This document shows positions 24,631 to 36,242 of a stretch of DNA of 64,000 nucleotides, piece after piece; within the stretch, counting starts at the first letter, position 1, and every line of letters starts with the position of its first letter. The notes beneath the pieces were generated by a model, which searched no databases, was not told where the DNA came from, and was given only the letters and a program-made list of their open reading frames with translations. This DNA is from Spirodela intermedia (taxonomy: Eukaryota; Streptophyta; Magnoliopsida; Alismatales; Araceae). A program made the position numbers and the translations under genes. The stretch spans positions 2,822,501 through 2,886,500 of the forward strand of contig LR746275.1 of NCBI GenBank assembly GCA_902729315.2. The letters run 5' to 3'.

Positions 24631-25233
24631 ATGAATGTCCTCAAGAGGATCACAGCCGGCGGCAGGAGGAGGAGGATCTGCATCGCCGTCGCCGTCGCCG
24701 CCACTCTGGTGGCCATTGCGCTCGTCTTCGTCGTACTTGGATTCACCGTCTTCCGGCCGCGCCACGCCATCGCCACCATCAATTCCTTCTTTCTGGGGGT
24801 CGTCCAAGCGGGGAACAGCTCTTTTGGGATCGGCGTCGACGTCAACGCCACTCTCCTCGTCGACCTCTCCGTCACCAATCCCAATCGCGCCAGCTTCAGC
24901 TACCCCCGCGGCGGCACGGCGGAGCTCTTCTACCGGGGGAATGTCGCCGGAGTGGCGGCGATTCCGCCGGGAGCCATCGGCGCCCGCGAGACCTTGCGGA
25001 TGAACGTCACCCTCACGGTGCTCGCAGGGCGCTTCATCGCCGACTCCAATGTCTACTCCGACATACTCTCCGGCTCCCTGGCGGTGAATACCTTCACCAG
25101 GATCGCCGGGAAGGTTACGGTGCTGGGGCTCCTCAAGCTCCGGACGGTGGCCTACACCACTTGCGACGTGGTCGTCAACGTTACCAGCCGATCGATCTCG
25201 AGCACCAGTTGCAAGTATAGGACCAAGGTGTGA
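24631..25233 (+). CDS. NHL / LEA_2 membrane protein 1
   Basis: An intronless gene of 200 aa. The family (NDR1/HIN1-like, LEA_2 domain) holds type II membrane proteins at the plasma membrane or ER, several with roles in defence or stress. It has a basic N-terminus (GGRRRR), one membrane span at about residues 17-40 (AVAVAATLVAIALVFVVLGF), then an extracytosolic beta-sandwich LEA_2 domain with the diagnostic LSVTNPNRASFSY, FYRGN, a proline turn at IPPGAIGAR and ending TSCKYRTKV. Potential N-glycosylation sites are frequent (NSS, NAT, NVT). It is 42% or so similar by eye to the next gene downstream over this domain, so the two look like tandem paralogues; that figure is an impression, not a computed value. 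Two upstream reading frames inside it are shadows. Confidence 0.9.
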   Translation: MNVLKRITAGGRRRRICIAVAVAATLVAIALVFVVLGFTVFRPRHAIATINSFFLGVVQAGNSSFGIGVDVNATLLVDLSVTNPNRASFSYPRGGTAELFYRGNVAGVAAIPPGAIGARETLRMNVTLTVLAGRFIADSNVYSDILSGSLAVNTFTRIAGKVTVLGLLKLRTVAYTTCDVVVNVTSRSISSTSCKYRTKV

Positions 25234-26826
25234 ATCATGCGTACGAAGGACTCATCTGCCATCGCTCTGCTCCGATTTTACGTAGTTTTCTTGTCCATAT
25301 ATAGTGATAAAAAGATTGCTCTTTTTTTTTGTACTAGCGATTGCATCCTCGCGAAGAGGACTCTCTGTCTATCTCTGTCTCTGTCTCTGTCGGTCTGTCT
25401 CTCTCTCGATATATATATATATGTTTATATGGAACTTATTTTTATTTTTGTTGGGTGGGCTGTTAATGGGACTCTCGGAACCAGATCATCAATGAGCCCA
25501 ACACATTTTATTGGGCCCTTTTTTTGGGACCAGCGTGATATATAGAAGCCCATATTCGACCCATACTCATGCTGGGCCTGACAGTTTTCCGCATGCTCAG
25601 GTTTACGACGCTTAAAGTATAAGCACAATTTCACTAAATTAAGGGTTTAAAGTACGATCGTTCGCTATAAGGGTGCGCTGTTAATGGGCCACTCGGAGCC
25701 AGATCATGTTACTAGGCCTGTCTTTACCAAGCATCATGATCATTAGAAGCCCATATTCAGCCCATCTTTATGCTGGCCCGGGCCGGTTCGGGGCCCAGGT
25801 TTACGACGCTTATCGTATAACTACAATTTCAATGAATTAAGGGCTTTTAAATAGTATCGTTTGCTATAACGGTGCTCTGTTAATGGGTCACTCGGAGCCA
25901 TCAGTAAGCCCAAAAATCGGCAATATGCCTTTCTTTACCTAGCATCATGATCAATAGAAGCCCAAAATCGGGTCATCTTCCTTCTGGGCCGGACGTTTCC
26001 GCGTTCGGGCACAAGTACAATTTCAATGAATTAAGGGTTTTAAAATATGATCGTCTGCTAGAAGGGTGCGCTGTTGATGGGCCACTCGGAGCCAGATCAT
26101 CGATAAGCCCAAATTTCGGCAATGGGCCTTTCTTTACCAAGCAGCATCATCTATAGAAGCCCAAAATAGGCCCATCTTACTATTGGGCCGGGCAAGTTTC
26201 CGCGCCCGGGTACAAGTGCAATTTCAATGAATTAAGGGTTTTCCATTATTTCGGCGGCGAAAACACGAATAAGCTAATAAGAATAATAATAATAATGATA
26301 ATGATACCCACAGTCTGTCAATTGTGGGGGTTTAACTGTAAACACGGTACGGCGCGGTTGGCAACAGTTCTACTCCGGTCATTTAAGGGGGCAGTTGACT
26401 GTTGGCCGACTCGCCCCAGTCGCCGTCGCGGCGACTCGGTAATAACAGGGAGAGGCTGCCCTGGGCACGTGGGCATCGAGACAGGGGAGCGTCTATGCAA
26501 TTTTCTCTGCTCTTTTTATCACTGGCGACGTAGATGGTGAATCCCCCCACCACCTCGGCCGTCGCGTCTCCTCTCTGGCGGCGGTGCCGCCCAGCTGAGC
26601 ACCTAATTAATCCCTCGAGTCTCTCTCTCTCGCTCCCTCTCGCTGCAGTCTCCCGTCTCTCTTTTATTTTTCATCTTCTCGGTTCAGTTGGCCGCTGCCG
26701 TCTCATTTAATGCAAGCCCAGCACCCCACACCCCTACAAACTCCCGTACAACACCCTCTCTCTCAGCTCCCCATCCCCCACCTCTCTCTCTCTCTCTCGC
26801 TCTCTCTCTCTCTCTGTATCTGAAGG
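25234..26826. other. Intergenic region between the two NHL genes
   Basis: Apart from the 200-bp array it contains a CT-rich stretch at 25370-25410, an (AT)n run at 25409-25425, an AAT-rich run near 26279-26303 and, just before the second gene, CT tracts at about 26619-26645 and 26779-26818 that probably belong to its leader. No other gene is supported. Confidence 0.55.
25459..26245. repeat. Array of four ~200-bp tandem repeats
   Basis: Four diverged copies begin at about 25459, 25677, 25876 and 26070 (offsets 218, 199 and 194 bp). Each starts with GCTGTTAATGGG-like sequence and ACTCGGAGCCA, contains AGAAGCCCA about 90 bp in and a CTGGGCC-like box, and ends with AATTTCAATGAATTAAGGG. Every copy carries several TGGGCC/GGCCCA site II-type boxes and a telo-box-like AATTAAGGGTTT (copy 2 has AAGGGCTTTT). 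The array lies between the two NHL paralogues. Confidence 0.9.
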
Positions 26827-27513
26827 ATGAAGGAATCCGGTGAGGCGTTCACCAAGACGGAGACGGGCGACGCCACGGTGAAAGGAGAAAAAGAAGAAGA
26901 AGCTGTCCGCACGCAGCAGCAGCAGCGGCAGCGGCGGCGCCGGCGCCGCTTGGCGTGGGCCTGCGGGCTGTTCCTGCTGCTGCTGGTGATCCTCGGCACG
27001 GTCGCCCTCGTGCTCGCCCTCGTGGTGTTCAAAATCCGGGAGCCTACGGCTACCCTTAACTCCGTTACCCTGAAGCGCATCGCGTCGCAACTCAGCCTCG
27101 CCTCGTTCACCTTGCAGCTCAACCTGACCCTCCACCTGGACCTCCTCATCCACAACCCCAACCGCGCCTCCTTCTCCTACGGCTCCGGCGACACGGCCGT
27201 CCTCTACCGCGGCATCTCCGTTGGGCAGGGAAACGTGCAACCGGGCCGCATCCCCGCGCGCGGCGACGCCCACCTCGCCGTCAACCTCACCGTGGACGCC
27301 GCCCGCTTCGCCGGGGACCTCCCCGGGCTGACACAGGACCTCATCGCCGGGCGGCTGGAGCTCGACACCTCCACGAGGATCCCCGGCAGGGTCTCCTTCC
27401 TCGGTTTCATCAAGCGCCGAGCCCTCGTCCTCAGCGGCTGCGAGTTCGTCATCGGGGGTTTGCCCCAGCCGAAGATCCTCGAGCAGCAGTGCCGCCAGAA
27501 GACCGAGCTCTGA
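26827..27513 (+). CDS. NHL / LEA_2 membrane protein 2
   Basis: An intronless gene of 228 aa, paralogous to the gene 1.6 kb upstream. The cytosolic N-terminus (about 45 aa) is acidic then strongly basic with a poly-Gln/Arg stretch (QQQQRQRRRRRR), followed by a Leu/Val-rich membrane anchor at about residues 46-69 (GLFLLLLVILGTVALVLALVVF) and the LEA_2 domain. Diagnostic segments: TATLNSVTLK, LDLLIHNPNRASFSYGSGD, LYRG, GRIPARGDAHL and a late CEF followed by QQCRQKTEL. The ATG is just after a CT tract and gives a typical length. It is GC-rich throughout, so long antisense frames are present; these are shadows. The stop is 193 bp from that of convergent SF3A2. Confidence 0.9.
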   Translation: MKESGEAFTKTETGDATVKGEKEEEAVRTQQQQRQRRRRRRLAWACGLFLLLLVILGTVALVLALVVFKIREPTATLNSVTLKRIASQLSLASFTLQLNLTLHLDLLIHNPNRASFSYGSGDTAVLYRGISVGQGNVQPGRIPARGDAHLAVNLTVDAARFAGDLPGLTQDLIAGRLELDTSTRIPGRVSFLGFIKRRALVLSGCEFVIGGLPQPKILEQQCRQKTEL

Positions 27514-27706
27514 GCGGACGAGCGCCATGGCGCAGTCACTTAGTTCTCTGTTATATAGAGTAGAAAGCGGACTCCCCCTTCCTTCCCCACTGATCACGTC
27601 CAGATTGTCATCCGATTTCATATACGTCGTAGATAATAAAACACCACGGATTGCAGGTAAAAAGAAACTCTCAGGGATGGGCGGAGGTGGAGGGTTGATC
27701 TACTGA

Positions 27707-30700
27707 TTACTTTGGCGGGTTAGGAGGGGGGGGCGGGAAGCTCTGGGCCGCCGGCGGGCGGTTCATCTGCAGCCCCGGGGTGAAGCTGGGCATCATGCCG
27801 ACCGGCGGGGGAGGGAGCGGCCTGGGCGGGCCGTTCGCCATCGGAGGGGGAGGCACCTGCGGGGGCGGCGGCGGCGGCGGTAGGCCCTGCGGAGGCGGAG
27901 GCAGAGGCCTCGGCGGAGCGCCGGGTGCCGCGGCGCCGTTGGCCGGCGGCGGCTTGATCCCCTCCGCCGGCTTCACCTTGAAGTACAGCTGCAGCTGCCA
28001 AATGATACCCAACGTTAGAAAAAGATAGGCAACGGGGTAGAGGAAGGGGAGGGGCGGTCGACGAACCATGTAGGTCTTCAGGTCGGGGTCCCAGTGAGAG
28101 AAGAACTTCGGCGTTGACTTATCGATCTCCGCGCTGGGAACCTGAGCAGGAAGAAGACTCACTTACAGTGAGAAGAACTCGGGACGGGTTTAGGTAGGTA
28201 GAGCGCAGCCTGACCAACCAACCTTGAAGGCGATGATCTCATAGGGCTCGGCGGCGAAGAGGAGATACTGGTACCTCTTGTCGAAGGATTCGACTCTCTG
28301 GGAGGAGAGGGGCATTCATTCCGTCAAGGGCTAGAATTTTCCGTTGTTGCTGGGCATTTTCTATGGATCATGGGGATGTAGAAGCACCTACCTGCTCGTA
28401 GGATGACATGAACCTGTGCCTTGGTTTCGCGAGGTCCTCGATTTCAGGGTACTCAATCTGCAGTCACAGTCACAGGCCGTGGTGGAAGGTTATGCAAATT
28501 AATATGGATGATCACATCAACAGGCAACGCAGAGAGTCACGCGTGGGCGTCTTCTATCAACATAAAGAAACCCACATCTCGTAAATCATTCCCAGGAGTC
28601 GCCGATTTGCTTCTTCGAAAACTGGGGGTTGAAGGGGAAGTGATGGGCATGCACTAATGCCTTTGCTTCTATGTTTCATCTCATGAGACCTCCCAACACA
28701 GATTATGCTAAAAGTAACAGCTACCAGATGGATCATCGATGAGACTAAAAACAGGGCAACATGCTTGGATAGAGCGAGTTCCCTTCCTTATGAACAGTGC
28801 CTATGTGCATAAATCTTAGCTACCAATCATGATGCCATGGTTAAGAGGGGAGTTCAAGCGAGTAGTTAGCTTCAAAGAATGAATGTCAGGAGTTAAAACA
28901 AGCATGATAATATGGGGCGGCACTTGGTCATTACTTTGAGATATCTACAGCAGCTAGTCTCTTAGTTCTACTGCTCTGATCAAAGGGTGGAACAGTTGAA
29001 CCAAAGACCGTGAATGATGAAGCCATGACTCCGAGTTAATTTCTTGGCTTTAGAGATTGGGGTTTTTGTACCATTTCTAAACTTCATCCCAATTTTCATT
29101 ACGTATAAAACTTGGCGACTATGCAGGCTAGGTGTCATTGGACAGGTCCACACAAGGTATCGAAGATGCTGAACGACAGAACAAATAAGACCATTTGAGG
29201 CAGACAGATGAACAAATAAGAGAGATTTTTCGTATGGTATTCCAACTAGGACGTGGATAAGCCAAAAGCCAGATGATCCATAAACGTACCCCTCAGATCT
29301 ACGGGCACTCAACGAAATACTGATCCTATCATTCTTACCAAAACCTTAAATTTCACGTAGTGCCATAATACAGACCATTTTCTCCTTGCCTTAAGAAAGT
29401 CTTACCATAATCCACTTTTTGCCTTTCTCGTTCCAATTCATTTTAATAATAAAAGTTCATTTCAATATCAGTCCACCCACTTCACTTTTATTTATTTATT
29501 TATGAATCTGGACTCATAAAAAGTGATTATTTCAAGCTGATGAAAAATGACAGAAACAGCTATCTGATCTGAAATTGGCATTGCATTTATTTAAGGGCTA
29601 AGCTTAATGAGTGTTACAATGAAGAGTCAAAACCAAAAATGCTACATATTGTGTGGTCAACAAGTTACAACTATCGCAAGGTTCTCATTGTTGATAAATC
29701 AGCTAATATACTTCAAAAGAAAGCAAAAGCGCGGGTGGTAATTAGATGGAACTGAAGGGGACGAAAAGCACGATGCAAAATCTTTATCAATCTGAGTTCC
29801 TAGCACTATAGCATAAATAAATAATTGGTCTTCGTATGCATCATACGGACCATTTGTTTTAGCTGAAGAACTACCATGAGGTTAGAAAAAAAGCTCCCAG
29901 TTGACCACAGTAAATGAGAAATTTTTATGATCTCTGCTTTAAGAACGAAAAGATGTAGGAAAATCGAGAAAAAAAATTAAAATCGCAAGAGTTGAATCGT
30001 CTGAATCCATTAACCAAAATGCGTTCCTCATCAAACTTAATGAATGGAGCCTCGAAAATAAGATCAAGAATAAGATATACGATATATCTCACATAGGGGG
30101 GACATAATCAGAAGAAGAAAAGTGCTCATAAAATTATTTCGCTTTCTACTTTCACTCCCTCTCTCAAAATTTTCCATGAACCTTGCCAGACCATTAATCA
30201 GCATACAGATCAATACAATGCCATGATGCTCATGATGACCAACCTATATTCTCCACCGAGGAAAATGAAACCCAATTGGCAAAGAATAACTTAACATCCA
30301 GTTTTTCTCAATATGCACTGATCTTTCGAGACTGAAGTGAAACTTTATACGTATTATCATGCGTCAAAATCCCCAAAAATGAGAGTAGCATAGGAAATAA
30401 GGCGCATAAGAATAAAACGAAGAATAAAACAGTACTATGCAGGAGGACATACCTGAAAGAGAAGAGAGCGTTGTTTGGTTTCTGAATCAAACTGCTTCGT
30501 AACCCTGTAACCAGGTCTGCCGATCTTCACTGTAATTATGGAGAGGAGAAAATTCAGAGTCGGAGAAGAAGGAAATTATAAACAGATTTAGAGCCTCACA
30601 TGAAATTTAGATCCCTAACATCACTCAATCTGCACAAGTGGGGGGAGAATAGTGTTTTCAAGATAGCTAGCGAAACCCTAGAAACAACTGACGTCTAATG

Positions 30701-31064
30701 AGGAAGAAGAACAAGGGAAACAAGTCAGTGGGGCCGTACCGATCTTGCGCAGGGGCGCGACCTTGCGCTTGTGCGGCTGGGGCTGGGCGGGCGCATCCTT
30801 GGCCTCGCGGGCGGCGCGCTTGGCGAGGTTGGTCTGGTGGCGCTTTCCCTGCGTATGCGCGAGATAATTTCCCTCGTTATTGTGCAGCGTCAGGCAAAGC
30901 TTGCACTCATAGCTCCCCAGGTGATTGCGCATGAAGTAAGGGTCCTTGGCCAGGTCGATGGTCTCCAGCGCCAGCCTCCGCAGCCTCTCCCTCCGGTCGA
31001 TCGCCTCATTCTGCGCCGAGGCGGCGCCGCCGCTCCCCGGCTTCGATCCCCACTCTCGATCCAT
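27707..31064 (-). CDS. SF3A2: Splicing factor 3A subunit 2 (SF3a66 / PRP11)
   Basis: A subunit of the U2 snRNP SF3a complex, needed for pre-spliceosome assembly in the nucleus. Exons in coding order: 30740-31064, 30453-30529, 28392-28457, 28223-28297, 28067-28141 and 27707-27994, giving 301 aa. The first exon encodes the matrin-type C2H2 zinc finger (YECKLCLTLHNNEGNYLAHTQGKRH). The middle encodes the conserved IGRPGYRVTKQFD, RHRFMSSYEQRVE, YQYLLFAAEPYEIIAFKVPS and FFSHWDPD segments. The last exon is Pro/Gly-rich (poly-Pro runs ending PPPPPNPPK). Intron 2 is about 2.0 kb, AT-rich, and much longer than the others (79 to 160 bp). The ATG gives the usual MDREWGSKPGSGGAAS start. No defects. Confidence 0.96.
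28458..30452 (-). other. 2-kb intron 2 of SF3A2
   Basis: AT-rich sequence with no supported coding region. The reading frame at 28980-29312 shows no homology I recognise and has intron-like composition. I saw no transposon ends and no obvious snoRNA boxes, but a structure search was not possible. Confidence 0.5.
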
Positions 31065-31819
31065 TAGCCCGTCCGCTTCTTCTCCTTCCCTCCCGGAAGC
31101 TCTTCCCCTTGCCTTCTCTCTACTCCCCCTCTTCGGTGTCTCCGAAACCTGATTCAGCCTCCCTTCTCCCCACAGCCAGCCTTGGCCTATAAATACCTCT
31201 TCAGCATTTTGCAAAGAAGTGTACGTCGTTGTGACAGTATCTCATTTCTATTTTTTATTAACAGTATCTCATTTTATTTTATTTTATATTTACAGTATCC
31301 CATTTTTTTTCCTATTTAATACCAATATATATATATATATATATATATCTTTATATATTGACAACATCTCCAAATTTATTCTATGTATATTAACAATATC
31401 TATTTTTTGTTTTATATTAAATGTATTAATAACTTAAGAGCATTCTCATGTTCTGCAATGTGGTCGTTATTCGAATTTTTCACCTCGTAATTAAAATCGA
31501 AAAAAATCTGGAAAATAACTTTTTTTGTTCTGTTTTTATTCATTAATCAATATGGGAGTCGTCCTGAGTGGGGATTTCATCGCTCTACTGGTAAATAAGT
31601 AAATAAAATAAAAAATTCATAGCTACCGTATTTTTCAGCATATATCTCGATGAATAATAAATAATTTTATTTTTAAAGGCCACATACCTTAAATGTTATT
31701 ATTATCGTGGCGCTTACATCGGTCAACTGCAGGAGAGGGGAGAGTCCGGAACGAAGGCGGGGATTACCCGGAAAGGGGAGATCTTTTGAGATGGGAAAGG
31801 AGAGGCTCTGTGGATGCCG
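31065..31819. other. SF3A2 promoter and RTNLB 3' flank
   Basis: Very AT-rich between 31230 and 31700, with an (AT)n run at 31326-31348 and repeated ACAGTATCTCATTT-like phrases at about 31236-31300. No gene is seen. Confidence 0.5.
31187..31195 (-). promoter_or_regulatory. Probable TATA box of SF3A2
   Basis: On the minus strand the sequence reads GGTATTTATAGG, about 125 bp upstream of the SF3A2 ATG. Confidence 0.45.
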
Positions 31820-33788
31820 TCAGTGCTGCTTCTTGTCCAGGAAGGGGGCCCTTGGGATCTTCTTGAGCAGCTTCTCGTCCAGGACGGCGTACTGCTTGCT
31901 GACGTGGATCATTGCCTTCTCGGCGGCAGTGTCCACGTGGTCCTCGTATCTCTCGTACAGCACCGGCAGGGTGTAGAGCAGCACAAATACTGCGAGTGAA
32001 ACCGAGTCACATCTACTGGCAAATTGCTTTTTTGTTCTATTTCATCTCTCTTTCTCTCTCTCTCTCTCTATGTGTGTGTGTGTGTGTGACTGACCTATGT
32101 AGAAGAGAGTCAGGAAATTGAAGCAGCTTCCAACGACGGAAAGGACCCACAAGGCAAGAACAACCTGAGAAAAGAAGTTAATGATAAGAAGCAGAGTGGA
32201 AGGGTTAGAAGAGAAAATATCTTCAGTGTTTCAGATATCACCAGGAGGAATTGTTTCAGGTCTCTGCCTGAAGCGACATAGCGGAAAGTTGCGAAGGCTT
32301 CGTTGATTTCGAATCTTAGAGTGCGGGCGAGGTCCAGGAACATTTCTTCTGGCAAGATAACTTCTGGGAACTTTGGAGGCGATCTGAGATTCAAAAGAAA
32401 CGTTGAGAAGAGCAGTAAACCTGGTAGATGGCATCTACACAAAAAAGCAGGCTAGGCACCGATTTAATGAGGACAACATGAATAACTGGGAGATAGTAGA
32501 GAAAATGAAGCCAAGTTCGCGGGCGGTCGTGGAAGAGAAGTGATGGGAAGAAACACAAACCAAGCTTTAACGATAATAGAAACAATTCAAGCACGATCAG
32601 AGAAAAAGTGTGGCATTTTCACGGAATGAAACAGTGGAAGTTGCTGAGTGGGCGAAATGTTCTTACATGTTGACGAATGACGATGCATTTGACCAGACAA
32701 ACAATGCGGCAAGTGCGACTATAAGAGAGTGGCAGACAAGAGTGAGCAAATGATAACCCATCCATTCAAAGAGAAGCCAGACGACCGTCACACTGACAAG
32801 AATGCTAGCTGTGATCTGCTTGTTTCTCCACAGTAGAATATCGGCAGCTGTAAAAACAACATACCAATTGATCAATTGAAAATCATGGGCAGAAGTCTCC
32901 CCAAAATTACCCAGTCTTGAAAGCTTCAACTCTGAGTAGAGGCCAATGGTAGCCCTGACTCTGAGTTGTCAAAGACAAAAGACAGAGCCATACATAGACC
33001 CCATTCATGCTTCCTGTTCCTTTGAGCAGACCTAGGAATGATATCTGCCAGCGTCCACGCATACTGATTCATGGGAAGGCCATTGTTTGTTTCACCACAT
33101 TTCACAATAAAATGGTAGGCCAGGTTTTGTTCTGATCGCGTTATTGTTAGTTTCTGGAGACTAGTTTTTATTCAGATGCATTCTAATGTCTGCTGAAGCC
33201 ATAACTATGATAAACAAAAACAAGCTCGTCCCTCAGATAAAGCAGATACTCCCTTTCCTTCGGTTCTTTCTCGATGTTCAGGAGACATCACTAATAATAT
33301 AACCCCGAGTTCATGTTTTCTACGTATAACTCCAGAAGATTAAAAAAATGGTTCCAGCTTATATCGACATAATCATTATGCAGAGAATTTCAGATCGTCC
33401 ATCATCCAAACAGATCAATGATTGACCAATAGAAACGGAAGTGAACGCGCGTACTAGTAAAAATTTTCGTAGAGAAGGGGAAATAGAGCTTTGGCTGCTA
33501 ATGGAGTGGAATTCCGGCGGAAAGTTCAATAAGATGGATATGAAACTTTGGCGGGGGTTGGGGGAGCATGCTCCTAAGGGAGCGAAATGTAAGAAACGGC
33601 CGTCGTTACTTACGTTTTCCCCCTCCGAGAACCTTGTGCACGGGTTCCTTCCTTCCAAATAAGCGGTTCTTTTTGGGAGCCGAAGAGCTCTCACTGTCAG
33701 AGTCCGAAGATGAGGAGTCTTCTCTGTACTCGTGGATTTTGTCATTGATCTTGTCCATCAGAGATGCATGGTCCACAGTTTCCGACAT
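31820..33788 (-). CDS. Reticulon-like protein, RTNLB family
   Basis: An ER membrane-shaping protein of the plant reticulon family. Exons in coding order: 33614-33788, 32667-32847, 32242-32383, 32095-32164 and 31820-31989, giving 245 aa. The N-terminus is Ser/acid-rich ([24 protein letters not shown]). The reticulon homology domain begins at [17 protein letters not shown], has a first hydrophobic hairpin ([41 protein letters not shown]), a loop with SPPKFPEV and [12 protein letters not shown], and a second hairpin ([38 protein letters not shown]). The C-terminus ends KKQH, which fits a KKxx ER-retrieval signal. An acceptor just upstream of the ATG points to a leader intron. RTNLB1/2 of Arabidopsis also affect FLS2 trafficking; no such role can be read here. 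Confidence 0.93.
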
Positions 33789-34915
33789 TTCTCCTCTTAA
33801 GCTGGAAACAGATCAAGAACTCCACAGCTGTCAAAAAGAGCATTCTGAAAAAAGCTTATACAGAGCCTCAAAAGCATCCTCAGAGCACAATGACCACTAT
33901 ACAAAGAATGTCGTGACTAGAAATAGAGGAAATGGAAAAAAAATGCAGAATAACACAGTGATCTGTTGGAATCTGCTTCTTCAGACAGCTGGGAACAAAA
34001 CTCCCACGCGTCGAGCAGAGGATCGAACATCAAACACAAAATGACACATTTATACGATGAAAATAAGCTAAAAGTAAATGTGGATCGTCCAATCCTTCAG
34101 ATAAACAGATACATACGATGCATTAAAGAACAGAAACAGACAACATAAACAATGAAAAAAAATCTACATCAGGCGGAGAGAACATTCGAAAATTCCACGA
34201 GTAGATTCCGCCAATGTCTGAAAACACACCAGTTATGAGCAAGGGGGACATAGGCTCTCACCGATCACAGATCACGAGTAACGTCTTCTTTCGTCCTCAA
34301 CGCAGAAGCCAGGCGGTCTTCTTTCCTCCAAGGCCCTCCTCTTTCTCTCGGCCGTCTGTGACAGTAACCGATCGACCAGGAGAGACGTCAGAAGCTCTTG
34401 CAGAAAAAGGCGGGTCGACTTATATGGCCCTCCACCGGCCCACCGCGATCGACTACGTGTCATGTCCATACTCGAGAGAACCACGGTTACCGCCCTCGTA
34501 ACGAGGACGCATCGTAACGGCATTCCACGTTGGAGAACGGCAATCCCGTCGGGCTATAATTTTGAATATTTTTGAATTTTCTAAAAACATAACGGCAGCT
34601 TTTGAAGCCTCCCGTCTAGCACGTGCGAGCGGTCTGTACGTGCACGTGGCTATGAACCCCAGAATGGCAGGTTTCAAAATTTTAAGCTGGCGAGAAAATA
34701 TTTATTCAGGATTTAAAATTTTATAAAAGGGGAGATTAAATGAATTAATAAATATGGATCTCGATATAAACGTCGATTTTATAATTTTATTGCTGGTAAT
34801 TCGTCGAGATATATGTTAAAAAAATACCACAGCTATGATTCTTTTTTACCAGTTATGAGATATTCTTAATTTATAGGAAATAAAATTGGAATATTATTAA
34901 TATAGAAATACAAGG
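33789..34915. other. RTNLB leader intron/promoter and CML 3' flank
   Basis: No protein gene is seen. The minus-strand acceptor TTTCCAG sits about 15 bp before the RTNLB ATG, so much of 33803-34280 is probably a leader intron. The part 34680-34915 is AT-rich and likely the CML 3' flank. Confidence 0.45.
34416..34427 (-). promoter_or_regulatory. Possible TATA box of the RTNLB gene
   Basis: The minus strand reads CATATAAG about 630 bp upstream of the ATG. This distance is reasonable only if the leader contains an intron, which the acceptor near 33803 suggests. Confidence 0.35.
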
Positions 34916-35488
34916 TCAGAGGCTGCTCGAGGGGATTTTCCTCATCATCTGCCTGAATTCGGAGAAGTCAACCAGGCCGTCGTGGTTGGCGTCAACGGAG
35001 CGGATCATCTCCCGGGCGGCGGCGAGGTTCCCTCCCTCGGCGAGACCCAGCTTCCTCAACACAGAGAGAAGCTCCACGGCGGAGATGAACCCGTCGCCGT
35101 CCTCGTCGAACACCTTGAACGCCTCCGCCATGTCCTCCTCCTCCTCCGCCGCCGCCGCAGCGACGGCGCCGCCGTCGAGATCCCCGAAGAGGAGGTTCCC
35201 CAGGCTCCGGTGGAGGTCCTCGAAGTCCCCGAACTCGAGCCCGGCATGGCCGGGCCTGAGGAAGGCTTCTACGGCGGAGTTGAGGTCGCTGGCGTCTTCT
35301 TCCAGGCCGAGCCGGCGGAGGACTTGCCTCAGCTCCGCCGCTGTTATCACTCCGTCGCCGTTCTGGTCGAACAGGTCGAAGATCCGCCGGAGCCGGAGCA
35401 CGTTGAGGCTGGGGCTCCTCAGCCGGAAGGACGGCGCGGGCTCGCCCAGCCCCCTCCTGCGCAGCGTCTCCTTGGCTTCTTCCATCAT
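34916..35488 (-). CDS. Calmodulin-like EF-hand protein, CML42/CML43 type
   Basis: An intronless gene of 190 aa. CML42 of Arabidopsis is a Ca2+ sensor in trichome branching and in jasmonate and herbivore responses; the role here is inferred. The N-terminal [22 protein letters not shown] is a hallmark of the CML42/43 group. Three canonical EF loops are seen: [24 protein letters not shown] and [12 protein letters not shown]. The second of the four hands is degenerate ([12 protein letters not shown]), which is normal for the group. An Ala/Glu-rich linker precedes EF3. The longer frame begins with GTG, so I used the first of two consecutive ATGs (35488, 35485). A (CT)n tract ends about 15 bp upstream. 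Confidence 0.92.
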   Translation of the reverse strand: MMEEAKETLRRRGLGEPAPSFRLRSPSLNVLRLRRIFDLFDQNGDGVITAAELRQVLRRLGLEEDASDLNSAVEAFLRPGHAGLEFGDFEDLHRSLGNLLFGDLDGGAVAAAAAEEEEDMAEAFKVFDEDGDGFISAVELLSVLRKLGLAEGGNLAAAREMIRSVDANHDGLVDFSEFRQMMRKIPSSSL

Positions 35489-35499
35489 CACCGACCACC

Positions 35500-35502
<3 letters not shown>

Positions 35503-35533
<31 letters not shown>
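35503..35533. repeat. (GA)15 tract next to the CML42-like start
   Basis: On the coding (minus) strand this is (CT)n ending about 15 nt before the ATG, so probably in the 5'UTR. Confidence 0.9.
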
Positions 35534-35536
<3 letters not shown>

Positions 35537-36201
35537 GAAGAAGAAGAGGAAGAGGAAGACTATGGAAACCGGTGTTTCTTCTCCGCGCAGGAGAGGAGAC
35601 GAGGGAGTTATCTATCGTCCTCCCCGCCCTTTTTCTCGGTCGTCGGCGGCCGGGTTTCCGCTATTCACATGGGGAGGAATCCGTCCATGGACGACTGGAA
35701 TACGTCAATCAGGGGTTGGGGATCGAGACCCAGAGAACCTTTCAATGAGGGACCACGTGCGACCATAGACCCTTGCCTGTTTTTCTAAAATGAATGACCT
35801 TTGTAACGGTCAATTGCACGGCTTCCTAAAGAAAAAACCGCTGAGACTAGCGAAATCTTTGCGGAAGAAGATCAACGCTGACCATATTTAAATAACATTT
35901 CAATTTTTTTTGGCTGAGATAATGGGACTCCATGAATGTTCTTACTGAATATTTTTGCCCACGATAGTTGACTTAAACTTATGCCCTTGAAAGTGGATGA
36001 TTTGGGGCGACTTTACCTTGTTCACCGCAAGTAAGGATAGCCTTCACGGCGGCGCCGCCAGTGGGCGCGGCATTTGATTCTTCTCCGAAAGGTGGGGGCT
36101 TTCCTTGTCCGGGAATACCTTTCTTCCCTCACTCACCACCTCCATGCGAATCCTCTAAAGGTCCTTTCTCTCCGGGATCCCTGTCCTCTCCTTCTACCTC
36201 T

Positions 36202-36209
<8 letters not shown>

Positions 36210-36239
<30 letters not shown>
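36210..36239. repeat. (TC)n tract next to the C2-protein start
   Basis: About 14 TC units end 19 bp before the ATG at 36258, probably in the 5'UTR. Confidence 0.9.

Positions 36240-36242
<3 letters not shown>

Noticed and set aside
25459-26245. Possibility of a CRISPR-like array
   Set aside because: Units are about 200 bp with no short conserved repeat/unique spacer structure, and the context is a plant nuclear genome; it is an ordinary tandem repeat.
26734-27621. 295-aa antisense frame across NHL gene 2
   Set aside because: Antisense shadow of a GC-rich gene, acidic and without recognisable domains.
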